Origin: GMQP-bins7 sp963776565
Lineage (GTDB): Bacteria; Actinomycetota; Thermoleophilia; Gaiellales; Gaiellaceae
DNA: 64,000 nt
Direction of reading: 5' to 3'
Assembly: GCA_963776565.1 (NCBI GenBank)
Contig: CAVZNF010000006.1
Location: 62,001 to 126,000, forward strand
Position numbers and translations under genes: made by a program. Below, one piece after another: positions 27,547-35,788 of this stretch (the first letter of the stretch is position 1; the number at the start of each line of letters is the position of its first letter). A model generated the notes under the pieces. It saw only the letters and a program-made list of their open reading frames with translations, did not search any database and was not told the DNA's origin.

Positions 27547-29535
27547 ATGCGCGGACTTCGAGCTCTCGCGTGCGGCGTCGCGCTTGCGACGCTCACGGCA
27601 CTGACGGTCGGCCTGCTACAGGTCCTCGAGGTCGTCCACTCCGACCAAGAGGACTGGATTCCGCTCGCGATCTATCCGTTCCTCGCGCTCGCGATCCTGT
27701 CCCCTGCAGTCGTCGGCCTCCTGATCGCCCTCCAGCTCCCGCGCAACCGCATCGCATGGATCCTCTTATTCGGAGCGCTCCTGCCTGCCCTCCAGATCGC
27801 CTCGGAGCAGATCGTCGGTGCGGCCTGGTCGTATCAGACCGAGGCGGCAACCGTGCCGCCAATCCTCTTCGCCTGGCCGCTCGCCATCGCGTTCGTCTTC
27901 CCGGACGGCCGACTCTTGTCGCGCCGCTGGCGCTGGGTCGCGGGCACCGCGATCGTGAGCTTCGCGGTCACGATCGGACTGAAGCTGTTCGATCCGGAGC
28001 CGTACCCGGCGCCGAACGAGGACATCACGAACCCCGTCGTCGGTAACGCGTTCGGAGAGTTCATCATCGACACGGGCATCTGGATCCCGTTCGCCATCGG
28101 CGTCGTTGCGAGCCTCTTCGCCGGCGCCCTCGCGGTCATCCTCCGCTTCCGCCGATCGGTCGGCGTCGAGCGCCTGCAGATGAAGTGGCTCGTGTGGGGT
28201 GCGTCGCTGATCCCCCTCGTCCTCCCGCTCGACATCGTCATGAGCACCTGGTTCGGCGGCGGAGGCGCCAAGACGTTCGCACTTCTCCTCGTGGCCCAGT
28301 TCGCGCTCGTCGCGGCGATCGGGATCGCGGTCGTGCGGTACCGGCTGTATGCGATCGACACGCTCGTCAATCGCACGCTCGTCTATGTGACGTTGACGCT
28401 TCTGCTCCTCGCGGTCTACGCGGCGATCACGATCGTGCTGGGCGTCGTCGTCGGCGGCGACTCCGCGTGGGTCGTCGCCCTGGCGACGCTCGTCGTGGCG
28501 CTTGCGTTCCGTCCCCTGCGCTCGCGGGTGCAGGATCTCGTCGACCGCCGGTATCGCCGCGCTCGGTACGAGGGGGTTCGGCTGGTTCGCACATTCGAGG
28601 ACGACGTTCGCGACGGCGTTCGAGCCCCTGAGGAGATCGGCGTCGTTCTCGCCGAGGCGCTGCAGGATCCGCTTGCCGAGATCTTCTTCTGGATCCCCGA
28701 GACGGGAGGGTACGCCGATACCACCGGCGAGAGCCTCGCCGGTCTCCCGCACGACGAGCGTGCTCGTCGCGAGTTGAGCCGCGACGACATCAAGACCGCG
28801 TCGCTGCTGCACGATCCGACACTGCTCGAACGTCGCGACCTGCTCGATGGAGTCCTCGCTGCGGCCTCGCTCTCGATTGAGATGGCGCGCCTCCGGGTGG
28901 AGGTACGAATCCAGCTGGCCGAGGTCGAGGCTTCGCGCGCACGCATCGTCGAGGCCGGCTACGAGGAGCGCCGTAGGCTCGAGCGCGACCTCCACGACGG
29001 GGCGCAGCAGCGCCTCGTCTCGCTCGGCGTGCAGGTCAGGCGTCTCCAGCTGAGTCTGCCCCGCGAAGCGCGAATTCTCTCGCCTGCGCTCGATCAGATC
29101 GTTGCGGAGGTCGGAGCGGCGATTTCCGACCTCCGGCAGATCGCCGCCGGCGTTCGACCGGCTCGGCTCGACGAGGGGCTTGCAGCGGCCCTGCGCGACC
29201 TGGCGAGAACCTCGCCTGTTCCCGTCGACGTCGAGGCAACCGGCGAGCGGGCGCCCGCGAGCGTCGAGGCTGCTGCGTACTTCGTCGCGTGCGAGGCGCT
29301 GACGAATGCCGTCAAGCACGGATCGCCCTCGAGGATCACCGTTCGTGCGCTCGAGGACAACGGCACGCTGCACGTCACCGTTGCGGACGACGGTGTCGGC
29401 GGTGCCGTCGTCCGCCGCGGCTCCGGACTCGCCGGCCTGCGAGACCGCGTCGCCGCGCACGGCGGGACATTGCAAATCGTGAGCCCGCACGGGAGCGGAA
29501 CGCGCGTCGAGGTGGCGATCCCGTGCGGATCGTGA
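27547..29535 (+). CDS. Membrane sensor histidine kinase of the NarX/LiaS-like HisKA_3 family
   Basis: A 662-aa kinase. The first 320 residues hold eight to ten hydrophobic segments and no obvious extracellular domain, suggesting a membrane-embedded sensor. A linker with a coiled-coil-like stretch (QLAEVEASRARIVEAG) leads to the HisKA_3 box RRLERDLHDGAQQRLV with phospho-acceptor H483. An HATPase_c domain follows with the N-box CEALTNAVKHGSPS and G-boxes VADDGVGGAV and GSGLAGLRDRVAAHGG. It overlaps its response regulator by 13 bases, so the two form one transcription and signalling unit. The stimulus is unknown. Confidence 0.9.
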   Translation: MRGLRALACGVALATLTALTVGLLQVLEVVHSDQEDWIPLAIYPFLALAILSPAVVGLLIALQLPRNRIAWILLFGALLPALQIASEQIVGAAWSYQTEAATVPPILFAWPLAIAFVFPDGRLLSRRWRWVAGTAIVSFAVTIGLKLFDPEPYPAPNEDITNPVVGNAFGEFIIDTGIWIPFAIGVVASLFAGALAVILRFRRSVGVERLQMKWLVWGASLIPLVLPLDIVMSTWFGGGGAKTFALLLVAQFALVAAIGIAVVRYRLYAIDTLVNRTLVYVTLTLLLLAVYAAITIVLGVVVGGDSAWVVALATLVVALAFRPLRSRVQDLVDRRYRRARYEGVRLVRTFEDDVRDGVRAPEEIGVVLAEALQDPLAEIFFWIPETGGYADTTGESLAGLPHDERARRELSRDDIKTASLLHDPTLLERRDLLDGVLAAASLSIEMARLRVEVRIQLAEVEASRARIVEAGYEERRRLERDLHDGAQQRLVSLGVQVRRLQLSLPREARILSPALDQIVAEVGAAISDLRQIAAGVRPARLDEGLAAALRDLARTSPVPVDVEATGERAPASVEAAAYFVACEALTNAVKHGSPSRITVRALEDNGTLHVTVADDGVGGAVVRRGSGLAGLRDRVAAHGGTLQIVSPHGSGTRVEVAIPCGS

Positions 29536-30173
29536 TCGCCGAGGACACGGTCCTCCTTCGGGAGGGTCTCGCCGGCCTCCTCGAGGACGCGGGTCACACG
29601 GTCCTCGCGCGCGTCGGCGACGCAGAGGCGTTGCTCGCCGTCGTGTCCGAGCACGATCCCGACCTCGCCATCGTCGACGTCCGCATGCCGCCGACGTACG
29701 AGGACGAGGGGATGCGGGCGGCGGTCGACATCCGCGCATCACACCCGACGACCGCAGTCCTCGTCCTCTCGCAGCACGTCGAGAGCCGGTATGCGGTGGA
29801 GCTCGTGAGCTCGGGCGGCGGCTTCGGCTACCTGCTGAAGGACCGTATCCTCGACGTCGGTGAATTTCTCGAGGCCGCCGAGCGCGTCGCGGCCGGGGGA
29901 TCTGCGCTCGATCCCGAAGTCGTCAAGCAACTGCTCGCACCGGCCCGAGACGACGATCCGCTCGGTGAGCTGACGCCGCGCGAGCGCGAGGTCCTCGGCC
30001 TCGTCGCGGAGGGGAGGACGAACGCCGGCATCGCGAAGGAGCTCTGGCTGACCGAGAAGACCGTCGAGACGCACGTGCGCTCGATCCTCAGCAAGCTCGA
30101 CCTGCCGCAGGACGGCGACACGCACCGGCGCGTGCTCGCGGTCGTGACCTACCTCCGCGCGTCGGTCGCCTAG
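29523..30173 (+). CDS. NarL/FixJ-family response regulator
   Basis: A 216-aa two-domain regulator. The receiver domain has the acidic pocket (IAEDTVLL, E7/D8), phospho-acceptor D52 in LAIVDVRMPP, the T/S-position VLSQHV and K in YLLKDRI. The C-terminal LuxR-type HTH is ELTPREREVLGLVAEGRTN followed by LTEKTVETHVRSIL. The receiver loop PPTYEDEGMRAA is the extended form common in actinobacterial regulators of this class. GTG 29523 lies inside the end of the kinase gene. Targets are not visible. A hairpin follows the stop. Confidence 0.93.
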   Translation: MRIVIAEDTVLLREGLAGLLEDAGHTVLARVGDAEALLAVVSEHDPDLAIVDVRMPPTYEDEGMRAAVDIRASHPTTAVLVLSQHVESRYAVELVSSGGGFGYLLKDRILDVGEFLEAAERVAAGGSALDPEVVKQLLAPARDDDPLGELTPREREVLGLVAEGRTNAGIAKELWLTEKTVETHVRSILSKLDLPQDGDTHRRVLAVVTYLRASVA

Positions 30174-30185
30174 CCGATCTCGGTA

Positions 30186-30212
30186 CCAGCACCGAGTGAA
30201 CTCCGGTGCTGG
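30186..30212 (+). terminator. Hairpin after the two-component system
   Basis: CCAGCACCGAG and CTCCGGTGCTGG pair over about 11 bp with one bulge and a TGAA loop. There is no T tract, so this is a weak call as an intrinsic terminator. Confidence 0.5.
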
Positions 30213-30240
30213 CGTCGATGTAGCCGGAGCGCCCCCTTCC

Positions 30241-30246
30241 TAGTCT
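30241..30246 (+). promoter_or_regulatory. -10 box of the small exported protein gene
   Basis: TAGTCT, predicting a 5' UTR of about 20-25 bases that contains the strong ribosome-binding site. Confidence 0.4.
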
Positions 30247-30262
30247 CGGTGCACGTCAACCG

Positions 30263-30275
30263 AAGGAGGAAGTCG
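30263..30275 (+). promoter_or_regulatory. Strong Shine-Dalgarno leader, identical to that at 7561
   Basis: AAGGAGGAAGTCG directly before ATG 30276. It decides this start over an in-frame GTG at 30249. Confidence 0.7.
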
Positions 30276-30662
30276 ATGCACTCGAGCCGGTATCTCGCTC
30301 TTCTCGTCGCCGCCGTCGCGGCACTTGCGCTGTCCTCCGTCGCTCTCGCGTCCGGCGGACTTTCCGGGACGTATGCGGCGACGATCAAGAACTCGAACCA
30401 CCTCAATGGGAAGTGGGTGTTGGTGTTGAAGGGCGGCACCTACACCGTGGCGCAGAACGGGAACACCCTCGTCCGCGGGAAGTACACGGCGACGGCGACG
30501 ACGATTACGTTCGCTCGCGAGGCCGTGAGCGGCTGCGCCGGATCCGGAACGTACGCCTGGAAGCGGTCGCTGAAGACCATTACGTTCGTCCGCAAGCGGG
30601 AGCACGCTTCGTGCCAGGCACGTGCGGAGGTCCTCGGGCGTCGATTCACGCAGGTGCGGTAG
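30276..30662 (+). CDS. Small exported protein of unknown function
   Basis: A 128-aa predicted secreted protein. A signal peptide (YLALLVAAVAALALSSVALA) is followed by a beta-rich domain of about 100 residues (SGTYAATIKNSNHLNGKWVL, GGTYTVAQNGNTLVRGKYTA), reminiscent of small lipocalin-like or META-like barrels but not assignable. Two cysteines (in SGCAGSG and HASCQAR) could form a disulfide. It has the strongest ribosome-binding site seen in the window and is followed two bases later by the HAF-repeat gene, so the two are probably co-transcribed and may act together outside the cell. Confidence 0.75.
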   Translation: MHSSRYLALLVAAVAALALSSVALASGGLSGTYAATIKNSNHLNGKWVLVLKGGTYTVAQNGNTLVRGKYTATATTITFAREAVSGCAGSGTYAWKRSLKTITFVRKREHASCQARAEVLGRRFTQVR

Positions 30663-30664
30663 CG

Positions 30665-31840
30665 ATGAACCTTCGACCCGTCTACCTCGTGGTCGTCACG
30701 GCGACGCTGAGCGCGGGTGTTCTCGCCGCGTCGACGTCGGCGACCCGGGTCGTCGATGCCGGGTGCTCGCCGAGCTCGACGATCCTCGCGTCGCCTCGGG
30801 CGCAGTCGGTGGAGGTCCAGGCAAAAGCGATCAACGACCGCGGTGACGTCGTCGGCTTCGCGGACAGCAACGACAGCAAGGGCCCGCTCCACGCGATCCT
30901 TTGGAGGGACGGAAAGGCCGCCGGCGCGATCGACTTCGGGGTGCTTCCCGGCTACGTCGCGTCGGAGGCCTACGGCGTGAACAATCGTCGTGTCGTCTTC
31001 GGTCTGCTCTACGACAAGAAGAAGCGGGCCGTTCCGTTCCGTTGGGCGAACGGTCGCATGGCCGTCCTCAAAGGCCCAAACGGCGAGCTTCTGCACACCG
31101 ACAATCCGGGTGCGGGCGGTCGGAACGCGATCAACTCGAGCGGTGAGATGTCGTGGACGGCGATCGTCCGCGGGGACCGGCGCGCCGTTCGCTGGACGCC
31201 CGACGGCAAGGCGACCTATCTCCCTGCGTTGCCTGGGCATGCGTGGACCGATGCGTTCGGCATCAACGACGACGGCATCGTGTCCGGCTGGTCTCGCAAG
31301 CTTCCGAACGACGACGGCGCGGAGAACCCGGTGCTCTGGACGCGATCCGGCCAGGTTGTCCCGCTGAAGACTGCACCGGGCCGCGCCGACGGCATCGCCG
31401 AGGCAACGAACAGCTCGGGCCTGACCGTCGGCTACCTCGGCAACCAGAGCGAGACGGAGCCCGAGAGCGACCAGTTCGCGGTCTGGAAGACGAGAGCGTC
31501 CGCGCCGCAGCTCATGGGTCCGTCGCGCGCAAACCTGATCGCCGAGTTCGCCGACGTCAACGACCGCGGGCAGGCGGTCGGCATGACGGGCACGATGAAC
31601 CCCAAGACCGGATTCCTCTACCCGGCCAGAGCCGTGATCTGGCGGACGGGCTGGCCCACGGTTCGGCCGCTCGCCGTTCCGGCGGTGTCTCGTCGCGCGA
31701 ACCCCTTCGTCTTTGCAGCGCTCAACGACATCAACGAGCAGGGAACGATCGTCGGCAACGTTTTCGGCCTCGCAGGCAAGACGTATTCGGACTTGCGCCG
31801 CATCGATCCGGTCGCGTGGACGTGCGCCTTCGGCTCATGA
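30665..31840 (+). CDS. Exported HAF-repeat beta-propeller-like protein
   Basis: A 391-aa predicted secreted protein. After a signal peptide (LVVVTATLSAGVLAAS), repeated units of about 45-50 residues carry the pattern AxAINDRGDVVGFAD / YGVNNRRVVFGLLY / FGINDDGIVSGWSR / ADVNDRGQAVGMTG / NDINEQGTIVGNVFG, each followed by a W-containing strand. This is the HAF repeat of extracellular proteins that probably fold as a beta-propeller. The function is unknown. It sits in a likely two-gene unit with the small exported protein. A 14-bp hairpin follows. Confidence 0.78.
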   Translation: MNLRPVYLVVVTATLSAGVLAASTSATRVVDAGCSPSSTILASPRAQSVEVQAKAINDRGDVVGFADSNDSKGPLHAILWRDGKAAGAIDFGVLPGYVASEAYGVNNRRVVFGLLYDKKKRAVPFRWANGRMAVLKGPNGELLHTDNPGAGGRNAINSSGEMSWTAIVRGDRRAVRWTPDGKATYLPALPGHAWTDAFGINDDGIVSGWSRKLPNDDGAENPVLWTRSGQVVPLKTAPGRADGIAEATNSSGLTVGYLGNQSETEPESDQFAVWKTRASAPQLMGPSRANLIAEFADVNDRGQAVGMTGTMNPKTGFLYPARAVIWRTGWPTVRPLAVPAVSRRANPFVFAALNDINEQGTIVGNVFGLAGKTYSDLRRIDPVAWTCAFGS

Positions 31841-31853
31841 CGTAGAAGCTTTC

Positions 31854-31886
31854 GACGGCCTCCTTCGTCCCGCGAAGGGGGCCGTC
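31854..31886 (+). terminator. Long hairpin after the HAF-repeat gene
   Basis: A 14-bp stem (GACGGCCTCCTTCG / CGAAGGGGGCCGTC, one G-T wobble) with a five-base loop, 14 bases after the stop. It has no T tract but is the strongest stem in this intergenic region. Confidence 0.6.
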
Positions 31887-31964
31887 GGTCACGATCGCCG
31901 CGTTGCCCGGATGAAGGTCGCAGCGTTCGTCTCTACAGAGGAATGCGACTTCGCGCGATCGACG

Positions 31965-31970
31965 TATGCT
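31965..31970 (+). promoter_or_regulatory. Leaderless -10 box of fbiC
   Basis: TATGCT, seven bases before ATG 31978. The upstream in-frame ATG at 31966 lies within this box, which argues for 31978 as the start. Confidence 0.5.
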
Positions 31971-31977
31971 CGCGGAG

Positions 31978-34344
31978 ATGAGGAGCGTCGTCGCCGACAT
32001 CCGCTCCGCTTCGCTCGAGGAGCTGCTCGAGGAGGCGCGCCGCCTGCGCCAAAGCTCGCTCGTCACCTACTCGCCGAAGGTCTTCATACCGCTGACGACG
32101 CTCTGCCGCGACGTCTGCGGCTACTGCACGTTCGCGCGGCCTCCACGGCGCGGCGAGCGAGCGTTCATGACTGAGGACGAGGTGCTGGCGATCGCGCGCG
32201 CAGGCGCTGCGGCCGGCTGCCACGAGGCGCTCTTCACGCTCGGCGACAAACCCGAGCTCCGCTACCAGGTCGCCCGCGAAGAGCTGCGCTCGCTCGGCTG
32301 CGGAACGACGCTCGAGTACCTCGAGCGCTGTGCGCGGCTCGTGCTCGAGGAGACGGGTCTCCTCCCGCACCTCAATCCCGGCGTCATGGCACGCTCCGAG
32401 CTCGAGGCGCTGCGGCCGGTCTCGGCCTCGATGGGGATCATGCTCGAGACGACGTCCGAGCGGCTCGGCGAGAAGGGCGGACCGCACTGGGCCTCGCCCG
32501 ACAAGGTCCCGGCTCGCCGGCTGGAGACGATCCGGCTCGCGGGTGAGCTCGCGATTCCGTTCACGAGCGGAATCCTCATCGGGATCGGCGAGTCGCGTGA
32601 GGAGCGGATCGACGCGCTGCTCGCGCTGAGGGCTCTCGGCGAGGAGCACGGACACATCCAGGAGGTCATCGTCCAGAACTTCCGGGCGAAGCCCGGCACA
32701 CGCATGGCGGCGCATCCCGAGCCTTCGCTCGACGACCATCTCTGGACGATCGCTGTCGCTCGCCTTCTCCTCGGCCCGACCTGGCACGTGCAGGCGCCAC
32801 CGAACCTCGCGTTCGACGACTTCCCGCGCCTGCTCGATGCCGGGATCGACGATTGGGGCGGCGTGTCGCCGGTGACGATCGACCATGTGAACCCCGAGGC
32901 GCCGTGGCCCGAGATCGAGCGATTGCGCGAGGCGACAGCAAGCCGAGGGCTCGAGCTTGCTCCGCGCCTTCCGCTCTACCCCGAGCACGTCGCCGATCTC
33001 GACCGCTGGGTCGATCTCGGGGTCGCGCCTCACGTACGACGAGCAGCTGATGCGAGCGGCCTCGCGCGCGACGACGCCTGGGCACCGGGCGAACCGGGAG
33101 ACGTCCCGTTCGTCGTGCGCGCCGACGCGCTACCGCTCGAGCTCGCGGGTACCGACCTCGGCGAGGACGAGATCACGCGTCTCCTCGAAGCCCGCGGGGG
33201 AGAGGCCGCACGCGTCTGCGCTGCCGCCGACCGCCTGCGTCGCGAGGTCTGCGGCGACGAGGTCAGCTACGTCGTGACCCGGAACATCCAGTACACGAAC
33301 GTCTGCTACTTCCGCTGCGGCTTCTGCGCCTTCTCGAAGGGCAAGCTGGCGGCGAACCTGCGCGGCGCCCCGTATCTCGTCCCGCTCGAGGAGATCGTGC
33401 GGCGCACCGAGGAGGCGTGGGAGCGCGGGGCAACCGAGGTCTGCCTCCAGGGCGGGATCCATCCGGCGTTCACGGGCGGCTACTACGCGGACGTCGTCCG
33501 GGCGATCAAGGACGCCGTGCCCGGGATCCATGTGCACGCGTTCTCGGCGCTCGAGATCTGGCAGGGCGCGGCAACGCTCGACCTCTCGCTCGCCGAGTAC
33601 CTCGCATGGCTCCGCGATCTGGGTCTCGGCTCGCTGCCGGGAACGGCTGCGGAGGTGTTGGACGACGAGGTGCGGAGGGTCATCTGCCCCGACAAGGTGA
33701 CGACGTCGCAGTGGCTCTCGGTCCACGACGCGGCGCATCGAGTCGGCCTCCGCTCGAACGTGACGTTGATGTTCGGGCACGTCGAGACGCCGCGTGCGTG
33801 GGCACGCCACCTCCTCCGCACACGCGAGCAGCAGCTGCGCTCGGGCGGGTTCACCGAGTTCGTGCCTCTGCCCTTCGTCCCGATGGAGGCGCCGATCTAC
33901 CTTCAGGGACGCGCGCGACGCGGGCCGACCTTCCGCGAGACGCTCCTCGTCCACGCCGTCGCGCGCCTTGCGCTGCACCCGGAGATCACGAACGTCCAGG
34001 CCTCGTGGGTGAAGCTCGGGCCGGATGGCACCCGGCAAGCGCTCGCGGCCGGGGTGAACGACCTTGGGGGCACGCTCATGAACGAGTCGATCTCGCGCTC
34101 GGCAGGCGCGGTCTACGGGCAGGAGATGCCGCCGGAGCGAATGGAGGAGCTGATCCGGTCGGCCGGCCGCGTCCCGCGCCAGCGCACGACGCTCTACGCG
34201 GACGCGCCCGCCGAGCGGCGACGCGCCTCGTTCGGGGCGCCGCCGCTCGCCGAACCGCTCAATCCGCCCGTGCAGGACGCCGGGCTCGTCGCTCCTTCGC
34301 GCCTCGTCCGGCCCGGTCTGCTCGCTGGCGCCCGAGCCGGCTAG
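31978..34344 (+). CDS. fbiC: Bifunctional FO synthase FbiC (CofG-CofH fusion)
   Basis: A 788-aa double radical-SAM enzyme that makes FO, the deazaflavin chromophore of cofactor F420, from 5-amino-6-ribitylaminouracil and tyrosine. The N-terminal CofG half carries the [4Fe-4S]/SAM motif CRDVCGYC (C43, C47, C50). The C-terminal CofH half carries CYFRCGFC (C443, C447, C450). ASMGIMLETTSERLGEKGGPHWASP-like and VCLQGGIHPAFTGGYY segments are typical. The CofG-then-CofH order and length match actinobacterial FbiC. It supports F420 production and fits the two LLM oxidoreductases. A Pro/Ala-rich tail of about 50 residues ends the protein. Confidence 0.95.
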   Translation: MRSVVADIRSASLEELLEEARRLRQSSLVTYSPKVFIPLTTLCRDVCGYCTFARPPRRGERAFMTEDEVLAIARAGAAAGCHEALFTLGDKPELRYQVAREELRSLGCGTTLEYLERCARLVLEETGLLPHLNPGVMARSELEALRPVSASMGIMLETTSERLGEKGGPHWASPDKVPARRLETIRLAGELAIPFTSGILIGIGESREERIDALLALRALGEEHGHIQEVIVQNFRAKPGTRMAAHPEPSLDDHLWTIAVARLLLGPTWHVQAPPNLAFDDFPRLLDAGIDDWGGVSPVTIDHVNPEAPWPEIERLREATASRGLELAPRLPLYPEHVADLDRWVDLGVAPHVRRAADASGLARDDAWAPGEPGDVPFVVRADALPLELAGTDLGEDEITRLLEARGGEAARVCAAADRLRREVCGDEVSYVVTRNIQYTNVCYFRCGFCAFSKGKLAANLRGAPYLVPLEEIVRRTEEAWERGATEVCLQGGIHPAFTGGYYADVVRAIKDAVPGIHVHAFSALEIWQGAATLDLSLAEYLAWLRDLGLGSLPGTAAEVLDDEVRRVICPDKVTTSQWLSVHDAAHRVGLRSNVTLMFGHVETPRAWARHLLRTREQQLRSGGFTEFVPLPFVPMEAPIYLQGRARRGPTFRETLLVHAVARLALHPEITNVQASWVKLGPDGTRQALAAGVNDLGGTLMNESISRSAGAVYGQEMPPERMEELIRSAGRVPRQRTTLYADAPAERRRASFGAPPLAEPLNPPVQDAGLVAPSRLVRPGLLAGARAG

Positions 34345-34381
34345 CGGCTCAGCTCGCGACGTCGTCGAATCGTGTGAGGCG

Positions 34382-35647
34382 CTACTCGCTCTCGAGTGCG
34401 AGCAGGTCGGCGACCGTCTCGCGGCGGCGGATGAGCCGCGCGTCGCCGTCTCGCACGAGCACGGCTGCGGGCCGGCCGACACCGTTGTAGTTGGAGCTCA
34501 TGGCCAGCGTGTAGGCCCCCGTCGCAGGGATTGCGAGCAGGTCTCCGCGCTGGGGCGCCGGAAGGGCGACGTCGTCGATGAGCACGTCTCCGGACTCGCA
34601 GTGCATTCCGGCGACGCTGACGGTCTCGTCGGGCGGCTCGTCGGCGCGTGCCGCGCTCAACGCCGTGTACCGCGCGTCGTAGAGCTGCGGCCTCGGGTTG
34701 TCCGACATCCCGCCGTCGACGGCGACCCAGGTCCGCTCACGTAGGCGCTTGACGGCCCCGACGCGATAGAGCGTGACGCCCGCGCGGCCGACGAGCGAGC
34801 GACCGGGCTCGAGCCAAATGGTCGGTGCCGCGAGACCCGCGGCGGCGAACGCTTCTCGTGCGGAGCGTGCGGCCCTCGCCGCCACGTCCGCTGCGTCCGG
34901 CACGTCATCGGCGAGGGTGTGGCGGATCCCGAAGCCGCCCCCGAGGTCGGCGACGCGGGCTTCCCAGCCGAGCGCGTCGCGACAGGTTGCGGCGAACTCG
35001 GCGAGCCGGCGGATCGTCTCGGCCTGCGCGGTGAAGTCGGGCAGCTGCGAGCCGACGTGCACGTGCAGCCCGAGCACGTCCAGCTTCCGGTCGAGCGCAA
35101 CCGCGAGGAGTTCTTGCGCCTCGTGGGAAGGGAGGCCGAACTTCGATCCGTGGTGCCCGGTCACGACGGCCTCGTGTGTGTCCGCGTCGACTCCGAGCGT
35201 GACCCGGACGAGCGCCTGTTCGACGCCGGCGGTCGCGGCGAGCTCTGCCTCGTCGGGCGAATCCAGAACGACCGGAGCGCGCTCCAGCGCGGCCTCGCGC
35301 AGGAACGCCGTGTCCTTGTTGTTGCCGTGGACGACGAGCTCGCCGCCCGAGAGCCCGGCGGCTCGCGCAAAGGCGAGCTCACCCGCGGAGGCGACGTCCG
35401 CTCCGACTCCCTCGTCGCGGAGGATGCCGAGGACGGCGACGTTGGCAAACGCCTTCGTACCGTAGAAGAGTCGTCCGTCTGGTCCCGCCGCCGCGCGCAG
35501 CGAGCGTGCCTGGAGCCTCAGCGTCTCCTCGCAGTAGACGACGAGCGGCGTCCCGAAGCGTTCGGCGAGCTCTGGCGCCGGCACGCCGCCGAGCGCGAGC
35601 CCGCCTCGCTCGACGGTCGCGGAGTCGGGGAAGAGCGCGAGCATCAT
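34382..35647 (-). CDS. lysA: Diaminopimelate decarboxylase
   Basis: A 421-aa PLP-dependent fold type III decarboxylase converting meso-diaminopimelate to L-lysine. The PLP lysine is K65 in LFYGTKAFANV. LHVHVGSQLPD, DLGGGFGIRH, the phosphate-binding EPGRSLVG, the catalytic HCESGDVL and the C-terminal ATGAYTLAMSSNYNG are all present. It is divergent from leuS and shares a 141-base regulatory gap with it. This is a single lysine-biosynthesis gene without other dap genes nearby. Confidence 0.95.
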   Translation of the reverse strand: MMLALFPDSATVERGGLALGGVPAPELAERFGTPLVVYCEETLRLQARSLRAAAGPDGRLFYGTKAFANVAVLGILRDEGVGADVASAGELAFARAAGLSGGELVVHGNNKDTAFLREAALERAPVVLDSPDEAELAATAGVEQALVRVTLGVDADTHEAVVTGHHGSKFGLPSHEAQELLAVALDRKLDVLGLHVHVGSQLPDFTAQAETIRRLAEFAATCRDALGWEARVADLGGGFGIRHTLADDVPDAADVAARAARSAREAFAAAGLAAPTIWLEPGRSLVGRAGVTLYRVGAVKRLRERTWVAVDGGMSDNPRPQLYDARYTALSAARADEPPDETVSVAGMHCESGDVLIDDVALPAPQRGDLLAIPATGAYTLAMSSNYNGVGRPAAVLVRDGDARLIRRRETVADLLALESE

Positions 35648-35661
35648 GCGATTCTGCCTGG

Positions 35662-35667
35662 TACCGT
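35662..35667 (+). promoter_or_regulatory. Extended -10 box of the leuS leader transcript
   Basis: TACCGT preceded by TGG (extended -10), nine bases before GTG 35677 of the leader ORF. It would start the transcript at or near that codon. Confidence 0.45.
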
Positions 35668-35676
35668 TTTCGGCTC

Positions 35677-35697
35677 GTGATCAGGCTTCTTGCATAG
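35677..35697 (+). CDS. Candidate leucine leader peptide of leuS (six codons)
   Basis: GTG ATC AGG CTT CTT GCA TAG encodes fMet-Ile-Arg-Leu-Leu-Ala. Two adjacent leucine codons are CTT, an uncommon choice in this GC-rich genome. It lies just after a TANNNT box and just before a hairpin region ending in a T-tract terminator upstream of leuS, the layout of a transcription attenuator. Only two leucine codons and no Shine-Dalgarno are visible, so translation is unproven; a leaderless start would explain the missing site. Confidence 0.4.
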   Translation: MIRLLA

Positions 35698-35705
35698 GTC
35701 AGGGG

Positions 35706-35764
35706 ACGAGCGCGGCGAGAGCCGTGGCCGTTCTCGTGGAGCCTCTCGCGTGAGAGGCTTTTTT
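35706..35764 (+). promoter_or_regulatory. leuS leader: GNRA hairpin plus intrinsic terminator (candidate attenuator)
   Basis: The first hairpin is CGCGGC-GAGA-GCCGTG (35711-35726, one G-T pair), possibly extended by ACGAG/CTCGT (35706-35710/35733-35737). The second is a terminator: AGCCTCTC-GCGT-GAGAGGCT (35740-35759) followed by six T. GCGAGAG at 35715-35721 can instead pair with CTCTCGC at 35743-35749, opening the terminator arm. A terminator here, 25 bases before leuS and with no co-directional gene just upstream, only makes sense as conditional termination of the leuS transcript. Confidence 0.6.
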
Positions 35765-35788
35765 GTTCCTGCGAACAGTGAGACGGTG

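Noticed and set aside
31966..31977. ATG 31966 as the fbiC start
   Set aside because: It lies inside the TATGCT box seven bases before ATG 31978, which also gives a normal N-terminus.
35648..35788. T-box riboswitch before leuS
   Set aside because: No T-box consensus (GGTGGNACCGCG-like) is visible, the leader is short, and UGG sites there are not followed by the base expected for tRNA-Leu.
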